Source: Marinicellulosiphila megalodicopiae (GTDB taxonomy: Bacteria; Pseudomonadota; Gammaproteobacteria; Pseudomonadales; Natronospirillaceae). Taken from it: a stretch of DNA of 64,000 nucleotides. This document shows, one piece after another, positions 27,157-37,245 of the stretch. The translations under genes were made by a program, and so were the position numbers. Each line of letters starts with the position of its first letter. The stretch's first letter is position 1. Under the pieces are notes generated by a model, which saw nothing but the letters and a program-made list of their open reading frames with translations, had not been told where the DNA came from and made no database searches. The stretch spans positions 1,550,001-1,614,000 of the forward strand of contig NZ_AP023087.1 in NCBI RefSeq assembly GCF_045862395.1, written 5' to 3'.

Positions 27157-28041
27157 TCATTCGTTCCCATCGTTACCTTCAGTTTTTTTTACTGTTGTTA
27201 ATGGGTGGGAGTTCTCTTCCCTTTCTAAGCGTTTTTCTTTTTCTCGTTTTTTCTCTTCTTCTTCTGAATTAAAAATTTTAGATATTTTTTTTGAAATACT
27301 TTTGATTTGTTCAGTTTGATTGTCAAAATTAACATCCGTACTTAGTAATAATTCTTTTGCATGTTTGTAATAAGATGCGGCTGTGATTTTGTCGTATTTT
27401 TGTTCGCATTTGTTCCCTTGTAATAAAAATGCATCGACTTCAGATTGCACTTTGAGGCGCCTTAAGCGTGTAATATGTTCAGATCCTTCATATTCGTTTA
27501 ATAATCCTTGTGCAATAAATCCCTTTAAATAGGTAATTGCTTTACCTGTATGTCGTTTTAAAATACTGATTTGGTGATCATTTTCAGGTACACCAACTTT
27601 AATAGGCAAAGTTTCTGCTAGTTTATTTTTTTTATTTTCGTAGTGTTCGAGTAAAATGTGATTTTCTTGGGTGTTTTCAAGTGAGATGACTTTTTGCATC
27701 AGGGATATGATATGACTATATATAGTAGTAAGAAGGCTGACATTTGCATCATACATATTTAAGGTGGTGCAAATATCTTCAATGTCGGTAATCTGTTGTT
27801 TGACGGTGCGCGCTTTGGATCTTGCTTTTTTGGCAAGCTCTTCTCTGTGTAAGATTTGTTTGCTAAACCATAGCCCAGAAACCAGTAAGAAAAATAGTAT
27901 AAATCCAAGTACAACAAATAGCATAATGATACCTCTATCGCAAAATCTCACATTCTTAAGCTTAGCAGTTAGAAATTTATTTTTTAAAAAATCTTGACCC
28001 CGCGGGGGGAAAAAGGCGATAGTCTGCGCGAATTTGTCCAT
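27157..28041 (-). CDS. Membrane-anchored protein of unknown function, divergent from topA
   Basis: I do not recognise this family. The longest frame is 294 aa. One strong transmembrane helix (LFVVLGFILFFLLVSGLWF, about 41-59) is followed by a largely helical soluble region with heptad-like patterns (about 70-255) and a highly charged Glu/Lys/Arg tail (about 256-294). Two starts are plausible: ATG 28041 with AAAGGA nine bases upstream, or ATG 27924 with AGAGG seven bases upstream, which would place the membrane helix at the very N-terminus (255 aa). A tetratricopeptide-like alpha-solenoid is possible (TAASYYKHAKELL) but not secure. The N-terminal anchor with a cytoplasmic or periplasmic coiled body suggests a scaffold; no enzymatic motif is visible. 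Confidence 0.65.
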   Translation of the reverse strand: MDKFAQTIAFFPPRGQDFLKNKFLTAKLKNVRFCDRGIIMLFVVLGFILFFLLVSGLWFSKQILHREELAKKARSKARTVKQQITDIEDICTTLNMYDANVSLLTTIYSHIISLMQKVISLENTQENHILLEHYENKKNKLAETLPIKVGVPENDHQISILKRHTGKAITYLKGFIAQGLLNEYEGSEHITRLRRLKVQSEVDAFLLQGNKCEQKYDKITAASYYKHAKELLLSTDVNFDNQTEQIKSISKKISKIFNSEEEEKKREKEKRLEREENSHPLTTVKKTEGNDGNE

Positions 28042-28161
28042 AAGGATGCGTCCTTTGCGATAAAATAGTGCATTATATTACGTTCAATTAACGCTAAATT
28101 GTAAAAATGCATCTACAGTTAATACAAAAAATTACGAAAAGAATTGGAAATATATAACGTC

Positions 28162-30840
28162 ATGGGTAAATCATTAGTTATTGTCGAGTCACCTGCAAAA
28201 GCCAAAACGATTAATAAATATCTTGGTTCAAATTTTGTAGTTAAATCATCAATTGGTCACATTCGAGATTTGCCAACTTCTGCTAAATCAGAACCAGTGG
28301 ATCCAAAAGAGCGCGCAAAAGCTGCAGCGATCACACGTAAACTTTCGCCTGATCAAAAAGTTATTCATAAAGCGAAAAAAGCAAAAGAACAATTAATCAA
28401 TCGTATGGGGGTCAATCCTGAAAAAGACTGGGAAGCCAAATACGAAATTTTACCAGGCAAAGAAAAAGTCGTTGCCGAATTAAAAAAATTAGCTGAAAAC
28501 GCTGATTTTGTCTATCTCGCGACCGATTTGGATAGAGAGGGGGAGGCCATTGCGTGGCATTTGCGCGAATCTATTGCTGCCGCTCCTGAAAAATACAAGC
28601 GCGTTGTGTTTAATGAAATTACCAAAAAAGCAATTACAGAAGCCTTTGAAAAGCCAGGCGAGTTAGATATGGCAATGGTGAATGCTCAACAAGCACGTCG
28701 ATTTTTAGATCGGGTTGTTGGCTTCATGGTTTCACCACTTTTATGGGCAAAAGTGGCTCGTGGTTTAAGTGCGGGTCGAGTTCAATCGGTTGCAGCTAAA
28801 TTAGTGGTTGAGCGTGAACGTGAAATTCGTGCATTCATTCCCGAAGAGTTCTGGGATTGCCAAGTTAATACCAATTACAAAAATAAGCAGTTATTGTTAG
28901 AAGTAGCACGACAGGGTGACTCTGCTTATAAGCCAACCAATAAAGAACAAAGTGATGCCGCAGTTGCCGTATTAAACGCAAGTGACTTTATTATTAAAGC
29001 GCGTGAAGATCGTCCAACAAGCTCAAAACCTTCAGCACCTTTTATTACTTCAACGCTTCAACAGGCTGCAAGTACGCGCTTAGGTTTTAGTGTGAAAAAA
29101 ACCATGATGATGGCACAACGTTTATATGAAGGCGGTTATATTACTTATATGCGTACTGACTCTACAAATTTAAGTGCTGAGGCAGTTGAAAGTGCGCGTG
29201 ATTATATTAATGGGCAATATGGGGAAGAATATTTGCCCGCAGAGCCAATTCGTTATGGTAGTAAAGAAGGCGCGCAAGAGGCCCATGAGGCGATTCGTCC
29301 ATCGAATGTTGAATTAACCAAAGACGATTTAGTTTCTCAAGAAAATGACGCACTTCGTTTGTATCATTTAATTTGGGCGCGTTTTTTGGCTTGCCAAATG
29401 ACACCGGCAAAATATTTAAGCTCAAATATTATTGTTCAAGCCAGTGAATTTGAATGTAGGCTAAAAGGTCGTATTTTAAAATTTGATGGTCACACTCGTG
29501 TATTACCGCCAGGTGGTAAAAAAGAAGAAGATGTAATTTTACCAGATGTGAATGTATCGGATAAGTTAGAGTTAGTTGAAGTATTACCCAAACAACATTT
29601 TACAAAACCAGTCGCGCGTTTTACAGAGGCTGCATTAGTAAAAGAATTAGAAAAACGAGGTATTGGCCGACCATCTACTTATGCATCGATTATTTCTACG
29701 ATTCAAGATCGTGGTTATGCCAAAGTTGAAAGTCGTCGTTTCTTTGCCGAAAAAATGGGGGATATTGTTACCTCTCGTTTAGATGAAAGCTTCAACGAAT
29801 TATTAAATTACAATTTTACAGCGTCAATGGAAGAGCGTTTAGATGACGTAGCTAAAGGTCAAAAAAATTGGAAAGATGTATTAAATGAATTCTATTTAGA
29901 CTTTACCAAACAACTTGAAAAAGCATCTGGTGAAGAAGGTGGAATGCGTTTGAATGAACCGACTTTAACTGATATTGAATGTCCAACTTGTTCGCGCCCG
30001 ATGACGATTCGTACAGGCACAACAGGGGTTTTCTTAGGTTGTTCGGGTTATGCATTGCCTCCAAAAGAACGTTGTAAATCAACGATCAACTTAGTTAGTG
30101 GAGATGAAATTGTTGATTTAGACGCAGAAGATGAATCTGCCGAAACAAAAGCACTAATGAATAAACGTCGTTGTGATATTTGTGGCACAGCAATGGAAAG
30201 TTACCTAATCGATGAAAAACGCAAATTACATATTTGTGGTAATAATCCAGATTGTGAAGGGTTTCATGTTGAAGCGGGTGAGTACAAAATTAAAGGTTAT
30301 GATGGTCCTTCATTAGACTGCGACAAATGCGGTCATGAAATGCAATTAAAAGATGGTCGTTTTGGTAAGTATTTTGGTTGTACGGCAGAAGAGTGTAAAA
30401 ACACCCGTAAACTGTTGAGAAACGGAGAAGCAGCGCCACCTAAAATGGACCCAGTGCCAATGCCTGAGCTTAAATGTGTGAAGGTGGATGACACATATAT
30501 TTTAAGAGATGGTGCCGCTGGAATGTTTTTAGCTGCAAGCCAGTTTCCTAAAAATCGTGAAACCCGACCGCCTTTGGTGAAAGAAATTTTACCACACAAA
30601 GATGCCATTGATCCTAAGTATGAATTTTTATTCAGTGCACCTGTGAAAGACAAAGCAGGTAATCCAACGGTAATTCGTTATAGTCGTAAAAATAAAGAAC
30701 AATACGTTATGACAGAAGTGGATGGAAAAGCCACGGGTTGGAAGGCGACGTTTGAAAGTGGTAAATGGATCATTGATGATAAAAAAGTCAAAGTTGTAAA
30801 AAAAGACTCAAAGGCTACTAAAGAAAAAGCTAAAAAATAG
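28162..30840 (+). CDS. topA: DNA topoisomerase I
   Basis: TopA relaxes negative supercoils by a type IA single-strand passage. The Toprim domain (LVIVESPAKAKT, ATDLDREGEAIAWHL) is at the N-terminus and the catalytic tyrosine is Tyr329 in TYMRTDSTN. HEAIRPS and KRGIGRPSTYA are intact. Three tetracysteine zinc ribbons follow (CPTCSRP, CDICGTA, CDKCGHE), and a basic Lys-rich tail ends the protein. The ATG at 28162 gives MGKSLVIVESP as in E. coli (892 aa); the frame upstream begins with TTG and is probably leader. Confidence 0.97.
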   Translation: MGKSLVIVESPAKAKTINKYLGSNFVVKSSIGHIRDLPTSAKSEPVDPKERAKAAAITRKLSPDQKVIHKAKKAKEQLINRMGVNPEKDWEAKYEILPGKEKVVAELKKLAENADFVYLATDLDREGEAIAWHLRESIAAAPEKYKRVVFNEITKKAITEAFEKPGELDMAMVNAQQARRFLDRVVGFMVSPLLWAKVARGLSAGRVQSVAAKLVVEREREIRAFIPEEFWDCQVNTNYKNKQLLLEVARQGDSAYKPTNKEQSDAAVAVLNASDFIIKAREDRPTSSKPSAPFITSTLQQAASTRLGFSVKKTMMMAQRLYEGGYITYMRTDSTNLSAEAVESARDYINGQYGEEYLPAEPIRYGSKEGAQEAHEAIRPSNVELTKDDLVSQENDALRLYHLIWARFLACQMTPAKYLSSNIIVQASEFECRLKGRILKFDGHTRVLPPGGKKEEDVILPDVNVSDKLELVEVLPKQHFTKPVARFTEAALVKELEKRGIGRPSTYASIISTIQDRGYAKVESRRFFAEKMGDIVTSRLDESFNELLNYNFTASMEERLDDVAKGQKNWKDVLNEFYLDFTKQLEKASGEEGGMRLNEPTLTDIECPTCSRPMTIRTGTTGVFLGCSGYALPPKERCKSTINLVSGDEIVDLDAEDESAETKALMNKRRCDICGTAMESYLIDEKRKLHICGNNPDCEGFHVEAGEYKIKGYDGPSLDCDKCGHEMQLKDGRFGKYFGCTAEECKNTRKLLRNGEAAPPKMDPVPMPELKCVKVDDTYILRDGAAGMFLAASQFPKNRETRPPLVKEILPHKDAIDPKYEFLFSAPVKDKAGNPTVIRYSRKNKEQYVMTEVDGKATGWKATFESGKWIIDDKKVKVVKKDSKATKEKAKK

Positions 30841-30858
30841 GTTTTCTATTTTAGCAAC

Positions 30859-30898
30859 AAAAAAGGCTTCTTGTTTTGGCAAGAAGCCTTTTTTTTAA
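30859..30898 (+). terminator. Bidirectional intrinsic terminator between topA and aguB
   Basis: An 11-bp perfect stem (30863-30873 with 30880-30890) and a six-base loop, with A4 before and T8 after. It overlaps the end of the convergent aguB gene. Confidence 0.92.
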
Positions 30899-31794
30899 TC
30901 TCTAAATCGTTGAGTTAAATCATTATAAGCATCAATTCTACGGTCTCGCAAAAAAGGCCAAATTCTTCTGACGTTTTCACTACGCTGCATATCTAAGTCC
31001 GCTAAAAGTGTGGTTTGAGATTCACTATCAGCTTTTACTAATATTTCACCTTGAGGCCCACAAATAAAACTATTTCCCCAAAATTTAATGCCATCATTAT
31101 CATCGACAGCCGCTTCACTTTTTTCAAATCCTACACGATTAGCTACAACCACAGGCACACCGTTTGCCACAGCATGAGATTGCTGAATAATTTGCCATGC
31201 GTTTTGTTGACGAATTTGTTCATCAGACTCGTCGTTTAAGTCCCAGCCAATTGCAGTTGGGTACAATAAAATTTCAGCGCCTTTTAAGGCCATTAAACGA
31301 GCCGCCTCAGGATACCATTGATCCCAGCAAACTAAGACACCCAATTTTCCGACACTTGTCTGAATCGGCAAAAACGGGTTTTGATGATCCCCAGGGGTAA
31401 AATAAAATTTTTCATAAAATCCTGGATCATCAGGAATGTGCATTTTTCGATATTTACCAATGACACCTAGATGTTTGTCAATCACCAAGGCTGTATTGTG
31501 ATACAAACCTGCACTTCTTTTTTCAAAAATACTGATCACTAAAACAATATCCAACTCTAAAGCAATCGCACTAAAATGCTGTGCCGATTTTCCATCAAGG
31601 GCTTCTGCTTGATCAAAGTGATCGGTGTTTTCTGTTTGGCAAAAATATAAACCAGAATGTAATTCTTGTAACAGAATTAATTGCGCACCATCTTTAGCCA
31701 GTTTACGAATTTGAGATTCACTATGGTTGTGATTGTCTTGTTGATTGTCATTGCAGCATTGTTGAACAACACCGACTTTTAATGTATTTTTCAT
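30895..31794 (-). CDS. aguB: N-carbamoylputrescine amidase AguB
   Basis: AguB hydrolyses N-carbamoylputrescine to putrescine, CO2 and ammonia, the last step of the agmatine deiminase route. The nitrilase-superfamily triad is present: Glu in LILLQELHSG, Lys in KYRKMHIPDDPGF, and nucleophile Cys156 in VLVCWDQWYPEA. Length (299 aa) and motifs match the plant/bacterial type. It starts eight bases after the aguA stop without a visible ribosome-binding site, which suggests translational coupling. Confidence 0.95.
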   Translation of the reverse strand: MKNTLKVGVVQQCCNDNQQDNHNHSESQIRKLAKDGAQLILLQELHSGLYFCQTENTDHFDQAEALDGKSAQHFSAIALELDIVLVISIFEKRSAGLYHNTALVIDKHLGVIGKYRKMHIPDDPGFYEKFYFTPGDHQNPFLPIQTSVGKLGVLVCWDQWYPEAARLMALKGAEILLYPTAIGWDLNDESDEQIRQQNAWQIIQQSHAVANGVPVVVANRVGFEKSEAAVDDNDGIKFWGNSFICGPQGEILVKADSESQTTLLADLDMQRSENVRRIWPFLRDRRIDAYNDLTQRFRD

Positions 31795-31802
31795 AGGTTT
31801 TT

Positions 31803-32849
31803 TTAAAATTCAGGGTTTAATGTGTGTTGAGGCAATTGCATGGTAATACAGTGCAAAGAGCCGAATTGTTCAATCAAGGTTCTGCAATTAACAGGCACAA
31901 TTGTGTATTGTGGTAGTTTTTTTGTTAATAACTCAATTACAATTTTATCATTGTCACATTGATAAATAGGGACAAATATATGTTGATGACTGATTAAAAA
32001 ATTCACGTAACTAGCTGGTAGCCGTTCACCATCTGCATCAAATTGAGCTTGTGCTAAGGGAAGTTCGATTAAATTATATGCACAGCCATCTAGTGTTTTA
32101 AATGATTCAAGTTCAAACTTCATTTCGGTTAATGCATCAAAATGCTCATCATTTTTATCGGTGCAACCTTGAAACACAATAGTGTTTTCGTTTACAAATC
32201 GTGCAAGGGTGTCAATGTGTGCATCGGTATCGTCTCCAGCTAAGTGACCAGATTGTAACCATAAAACACGCTTAACATTTAAGTGTTCAATCAGTTGTTG
32301 TTCGATCTGTTGCTTGCTTAAATGTTTATTACGATTGGGATTTAACAGGCAAATTTCACTGGTTAATAATGTGCCTTTTCCATCTGTTTCAATGCTTCCG
32401 CCTTCTAAAATAAAATCAATATTTTTTAAAGGTTGATTGAAAAACTGGATTGCTTCGAGTTTGGAATTAATTTGATTGTCCTGTGAACTGCCAAATTTAT
32501 CGCCCCAAGCATTAAACGTAAAATTTAAACTTTGTGGAATAACTTTGTTTTGAGTATCAGTTAGGGTGATCACCCCAAAATCACGTGCCCAGGTATCATC
32601 ATAATTAATATTGATAAAACGGATATTTTGTAAGTTGACTTGTTCAGATAATAAAGATTGCTCGATGCTGATTTGATCTAAACAATCATCAATTAAGACG
32701 ATCATCTTGGTAATCGGGCTGATTTTACTAACTAATTCAATATAGGTTTGATTCACCTGTTCAAACCAAGGTTGCCAATCTGTGTTTAGGTGAGGCCAAG
32801 CAATTAAAATGGCATCTTGATTTTGCCATTGGGCTGCAAAACGAAGCAT
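31803..32849 (-). CDS. aguA: Agmatine deiminase AguA
   Basis: AguA hydrolyses agmatine to N-carbamoylputrescine and ammonia. The 348-aa guanidino-modifying fold shows AWPHLNTDW near the N-terminus, YDDTWARDFG, EGGSIETDGKGTLL, the His/Asp block GDDTDAHIDTLARF, and the nucleophile Cys334 in GSLHCITMQLP. It is the first gene of the aguA-aguB pair, 72 nt after flgL on the same strand; co-transcription with the flagellar genes is possible but unproven. The protein is a little shorter than the usual 360-370 aa. Confidence 0.95.
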   Translation of the reverse strand: MLRFAAQWQNQDAILIAWPHLNTDWQPWFEQVNQTYIELVSKISPITKMIVLIDDCLDQISIEQSLLSEQVNLQNIRFININYDDTWARDFGVITLTDTQNKVIPQSLNFTFNAWGDKFGSSQDNQINSKLEAIQFFNQPLKNIDFILEGGSIETDGKGTLLTSEICLLNPNRNKHLSKQQIEQQLIEHLNVKRVLWLQSGHLAGDDTDAHIDTLARFVNENTIVFQGCTDKNDEHFDALTEMKFELESFKTLDGCAYNLIELPLAQAQFDADGERLPASYVNFLISHQHIFVPIYQCDNDKIVIELLTKKLPQYTIVPVNCRTLIEQFGSLHCITMQLPQHTLNPEF

Positions 32850-32921
32850 ACAGTCATCCAGTTTTAAAAGGACGAATTGTTGTGCTAAACGCGTTTAAAT
32901 TCAAGTGAAAATTAAAAGCAT

Positions 32922-34175
32922 TTACCTTAAATAATCAAACAAACTTAATGCAGTGACTTTTGCGTAAGATTGTTGAGAAGCCTCTAAAACAAAACTTTCC
33001 ATTTGTAATTGACTGACGGCCTCAGCAAAATCGATGTCTGCAATTTTGGATCTTACTTCTTGTGCCACTAGTTTTAATTCGGCATGTAAGTTTTCCGTAG
33101 ATTCCGTTGTGTTAAGTCTTGCACCGATTTGCGCGCGAACTTCAGAAATATTAACCGTTGTGCTATCCAAATTTGTTAGCGTGTCATCCAGTAAATTGCT
33201 TAAGGTATTTCTGTCATCTGGATTATCTTCCAGGTTTTCAAGGCCGTATAAGAATTTTTCAAAGGTATCTAAAATGCCCTGTTTTTGCGTGGTTTGAATT
33301 ACAAAGTTGTCCCCAGTATTGGGTGAGCCTGTAATGGATATTTGCATGCCTGAAAACTCAATGGTGCCATTACTTGAAAAAGGCACATTATTTAAGCCGT
33401 CTATCACATGATTATCGCTGCGTCTTCTAACGGTGTAATTGGCTTTTGGAGGCTCTACATCAAACTCGTGATTAAATTCTATAATTGCATCATCTGGAAA
33501 TAACGCATCAAGTTTTTCTTGGTCTGTTGTGATGCCAGAGGAAATTACTGGTGTCGGTTTACCTGTGTTGGTATCAAACCCGTAGGTATTAAATGTATTT
33601 TTCGTGGCGTCAATATCTAAAAATAATGATTTTCCTGAATCACTGGTTGCAACTGTGGTTGTGGTGGCAATTTGTAAAAATCGCTGTCCTTCATCACCTT
33701 GATATTTGTATCCACCACCTGGATTTTTAACAAAGGGTTGTGTTTGTCCATTAAATCCAGAAAATAAATATTCACCATTTGAATCTTTTTTGTTCATGTT
33801 GGTGAATAATTCTTCAACACGTTGTTTGACTTCAAGTGCAATGGATTTTCGATCATCCATCGTGTACGCGCCGTTACCTGCTGCAACCGTTAATTCTCTG
33901 ATTCTTGAAATGCCATCTTCAATGCCTGAAATAATGCCTTCTTCTTGTTGTAAGCGTGATGTGACATAAATGGTGTTATTTTGATATTGATTAGTCAAAG
34001 CAATTTCTTGGTCAAGTTGTAGCACACGAGTAGACGCGACAGGATCATCTGCGGGGGTTAAAATTCGCTTACCTGTTGAAATTTTTAATTGCGTGTCATT
34101 CACCGCCTGAGTGAGTGACATCATTTTATTGATACCCTGACCAAAAATTTGATTGGTTGAAATACGTCCTGTCAT
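32922..34175 (-). CDS. flgL: Flagellar hook-filament junction protein FlgL
   Basis: FlgL (HAP3) joins FlgK to the filament. The N-terminal helix region is typical (MTGRISTNQIF, LKISTGKRILTPADDPVAS) and the C-terminal helix (SFVLEASQQSYAKVTALSLFDYL) completes the flagellin-like coiled core. The 417-aa length is usual for the group with a medium central domain. It lies 49 nt after flgK. Confidence 0.95.
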   Translation of the reverse strand: MTGRISTNQIFGQGINKMMSLTQAVNDTQLKISTGKRILTPADDPVASTRVLQLDQEIALTNQYQNNTIYVTSRLQQEEGIISGIEDGISRIRELTVAAGNGAYTMDDRKSIALEVKQRVEELFTNMNKKDSNGEYLFSGFNGQTQPFVKNPGGGYKYQGDEGQRFLQIATTTTVATSDSGKSLFLDIDATKNTFNTYGFDTNTGKPTPVISSGITTDQEKLDALFPDDAIIEFNHEFDVEPPKANYTVRRRSDNHVIDGLNNVPFSSNGTIEFSGMQISITGSPNTGDNFVIQTTQKQGILDTFEKFLYGLENLEDNPDDRNTLSNLLDDTLTNLDSTTVNISEVRAQIGARLNTTESTENLHAELKLVAQEVRSKIADIDFAEAVSQLQMESFVLEASQQSYAKVTALSLFDYLR

Positions 34176-34224
34176 AGCAGTCTCGCTTAAATTATCTGTT
34201 CAATTAATGGTTATCTGATAATGA

Positions 34225-37200
34225 TTATCTGAAAGTTGAAATCAGCGTATCAAATAATGATTGTGCAATTTTGATTACTTGAGCAGCAGCATTATACGCC
34301 GTTTCAAAACGAATGAGTTTGGCTGCTTCTTCATCTAAATTGACGCCACTTACAGCATCACGATCATTGGTGTTTTGTTCTAAAACCGATTGTGCGGCTT
34401 CTTTATTAATTTGTATTTGTCGCGTTCTTGTACCGACTTTGCTGACTAATTCTGAGTACGATTCATTTAATGTCTGTCCACCATTTTGTTTGTTCAACAC
34501 ATCTTTTAATTCAATCGCAACCATTTGCAATGCATTTCGATTATCACTGGATCCATCGTGGTTAAAATCAATTGTAAATTGATCGCCTTCTTCTGGGCGC
34601 CCATTAATATTAAATTGAAATCCAGGAAAAATGGGAAGTGCTTCGGGAGTGCCTGAGAATAAATTACCAAAAGGTGGTTCAGTGTTCATCGTCAGTCCGT
34701 CAGCTAAAACCACATCAAGTTTGCCCCCAATGGTGATTTTTTCAGAATCATTGGTGCTCCAGCCCTTTAAGGTTTGAAACGTTTGAAAACTTAAGTTGCC
34801 TTTATTAGTGATTGATACTTTTATATCGGCAGGGTAGGGAATTTGTTCATTAATTTGTTCGTGAATTGCTTGCATGACTTCATCGCCAGTTGCAAACGAA
34901 CCGGTGATCTCAATTTGTTTTGTGCCGTAACCTGGTAGATTAAATTCGTATAAATAAGGTCCTGCATCATCAAAATTAAACCCTGCATTTTTAGATAATA
35001 AACCGCGCGTACTCTCGCCAACATTGGTTAAATTGATCAACTCCCCATTGCCAACTTCAAAGCTATCTCCAGGCACCGATAACGATGGATCGCTGCGATC
35101 ACCTTTCATTTCAATTTCAATATCTAATCCAATATGTTGAAAAATGGTCACTGTTTCACCGTCACTTTTCGCAGTAAATCCTAGATTTTGTAATTCGACA
35201 TTATGGTTGATTCGATTTGCAATAAAATCCGGCGTAATGGGGTCTGGTACGATCTCTTCAAAACCTGCTAAAAAATCACTTTGAGACGGACCGAAATTTG
35301 TTTGAGTGATTTCAACACCATTGATGTAAATATCCATAGGATTGTCAGGGGCATAGGGTGGGGTGCCAGAAGTGAAATTTGTCATCACAACTTGATTACT
35401 TGCACGAGCATTCACGCCTTCAATGGTATTTAATCGTGCAGCGGTTTCATTGGCCGGCAATCCTCCAGGCAATGAAAGTACAGGATCTTGAGTTACAACT
35501 TTAGTGATTGGGTCAGTTCTAGAAATATAAATGCGTTCAGGGTTAAAACCATTGGTTGGGGTTGTGACTTCGTCATTCACATCTTGATAAAATGGCCTTA
35601 CAGGTAACCCACCTCGAAAAGATTGCAATAATGTTGAGCCATCATCCTCGGGCATAATTGCGTTACTTACTCCTGGCACAAAGTTTAAATGTTCCAAGGG
35701 CGGGTTTAACGATTTTGGATTTAACGGGTCTGTGTTGTCAAAAATGGAATACCGATTATCACTTTCAAACACAACAATTAAAGGAGGAGATAAATCATTG
35801 CCTTCTTTAAACATGGCAGTATCTTTACTGATCATGACACCTTGGTCAATCACTCCAGAGCCTTGATTGCCTAAACTAGTGCTTGCTTTGACTGGCATTG
35901 CAAGGGCAACTTGAGAGGGTTCAGCAATGACAGCTTTAAATTGTGCGGCTGCATGGCGTAATGGTTGAATTCGAAACACATCTTTTGCTTGAAACGACCC
36001 TGCTTCTAAAGTGAGTTTTAAGCCTTCAAACTCTATGCTTTCAGGGAAAGACCCCATAAATGCGCCTTCTTTTACAACGGTATCATCGCTGATTCTTGTT
36101 ACTTTATATTCAAAATCTTTTGGGCCAGTGAATTTCAATTCATAATCTGAAGTAGTCAGCAGTGTATTGTCGGTGATCTCTACGCTTAGTATTCTGTCAT
36201 TGGGCATTTGATTTTCGCTACTTGCTTGAACACGATCACGAGTTAATTCAGGTGCGTTTAAATCTTGAAAAATATCCTCACCAAAATTCCCATCTAGATC
36301 CAAGCCTAGTCTGTGTTGTTCGTTTAATTCAGAAGAAATAGCAATGGCAACACGACCAAGGGCATTCATAGAGGTATCTAACATTTGAGCACGAAAAGTA
36401 AGTAATCCGCCTAGTTGTCCCCCAGTAATTTTTTCAGTTAAATTTAATTGTTCAGTAGGAGAAGTGAACGTGACATCTTTTCTTGATGGATCAGTATCTC
36501 CAGCAATGGTGTCCAACCGTCCTGTATCAAATTTCAAAACCAATGACTGCCCATTACCTATTGAAATATCGTAAATACCATCGTTATCAATTACTTCAAT
36601 ATTGATCTTTTCGGATAACTCTCTTACCAATTCATCTCGTTTGTCTAGTAAGTCATTAGGCGCTTTGTAATCTAAATTCCCTGTTGAAAATGCAATACTT
36701 TGATTTAACTCAGCAATGCCTTCTGCAAGCACATTAATTTCATCTGTTAATGCCAACACTTGCCCGTTTATGACTTCGTTTTGTGAATTGAGTTTTTCAT
36801 GAATGGTATTAAATCGATCAGCTAATGACTGAGCTTGTCCAATAAATACCTGTCTTGTTGGAATGTAAGCTGGATTATCTGCCGAGGATTGTGCTGCTGC
36901 AAAAAATTCAGCCAATGCGGGAGTCAAACCCGTTCGTTCATCCGCCATTAATCGATCTATCTGTTCGACATTGGTTTCGTAAGATTCCAGAGAATTAAAA
37001 CTTTGAGTGCTGTCGCGAATTTCGGCAGTTAAAAATTCATCTGTAATGCGTCTAATTTGAGTGACTTCCACCCCTGCGCCAATATAGCCTGCGCCAGTGT
37101 ATTGAGCATTGGCTGTATGAGTTACCACTTCTTGTCTTGTGTAGCCTGCGGTTGTGGCATTTGAAATATTATGCCCAGTTGTTGCAAGTTGCTTTTGATT

Positions 37201-37245
37201 GGCTTGCAAGCCTGAAATACCGATACTCAATAAAGAAACGCTCAT
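34225..37245 (-). CDS. flgK: Flagellar hook-associated protein FlgK, unusually large
   Basis: FlgK (HAP1) is the first junction protein at the hook tip. The conserved ends are clear: LLSIGISGLQANQKQLATTGHNISNATTAGYTRQ and, at the C-terminus, SGVNLDEEAAKLIRFETAYNAAAQVI. The length is 1006 aa, against about 550-680 aa in well-known species. The extra sequence lies in the centre (about 400-880) and contains two flagellin-hook-IN-like segments (for example NRINHNVELQNLGFTAKSDG and TGSFATGDEVMQAIHEQI), so the exposed domains are enlarged. The ATG overlaps the flgJ stop by one base (TAATG) and AGGAGAG lies just upstream. Confidence 0.95.
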   Translation of the reverse strand: MSVSLLSIGISGLQANQKQLATTGHNISNATTAGYTRQEVVTHTANAQYTGAGYIGAGVEVTQIRRITDEFLTAEIRDSTQSFNSLESYETNVEQIDRLMADERTGLTPALAEFFAAAQSSADNPAYIPTRQVFIGQAQSLADRFNTIHEKLNSQNEVINGQVLALTDEINVLAEGIAELNQSIAFSTGNLDYKAPNDLLDKRDELVRELSEKINIEVIDNDGIYDISIGNGQSLVLKFDTGRLDTIAGDTDPSRKDVTFTSPTEQLNLTEKITGGQLGGLLTFRAQMLDTSMNALGRVAIAISSELNEQHRLGLDLDGNFGEDIFQDLNAPELTRDRVQASSENQMPNDRILSVEITDNTLLTTSDYELKFTGPKDFEYKVTRISDDTVVKEGAFMGSFPESIEFEGLKLTLEAGSFQAKDVFRIQPLRHAAAQFKAVIAEPSQVALAMPVKASTSLGNQGSGVIDQGVMISKDTAMFKEGNDLSPPLIVVFESDNRYSIFDNTDPLNPKSLNPPLEHLNFVPGVSNAIMPEDDGSTLLQSFRGGLPVRPFYQDVNDEVTTPTNGFNPERIYISRTDPITKVVTQDPVLSLPGGLPANETAARLNTIEGVNARASNQVVMTNFTSGTPPYAPDNPMDIYINGVEITQTNFGPSQSDFLAGFEEIVPDPITPDFIANRINHNVELQNLGFTAKSDGETVTIFQHIGLDIEIEMKGDRSDPSLSVPGDSFEVGNGELINLTNVGESTRGLLSKNAGFNFDDAGPYLYEFNLPGYGTKQIEITGSFATGDEVMQAIHEQINEQIPYPADIKVSITNKGNLSFQTFQTLKGWSTNDSEKITIGGKLDVVLADGLTMNTEPPFGNLFSGTPEALPIFPGFQFNINGRPEEGDQFTIDFNHDGSSDNRNALQMVAIELKDVLNKQNGGQTLNESYSELVSKVGTRTRQIQINKEAAQSVLEQNTNDRDAVSGVNLDEEAAKLIRFETAYNAAAQVIKIAQSLFDTLISTFR

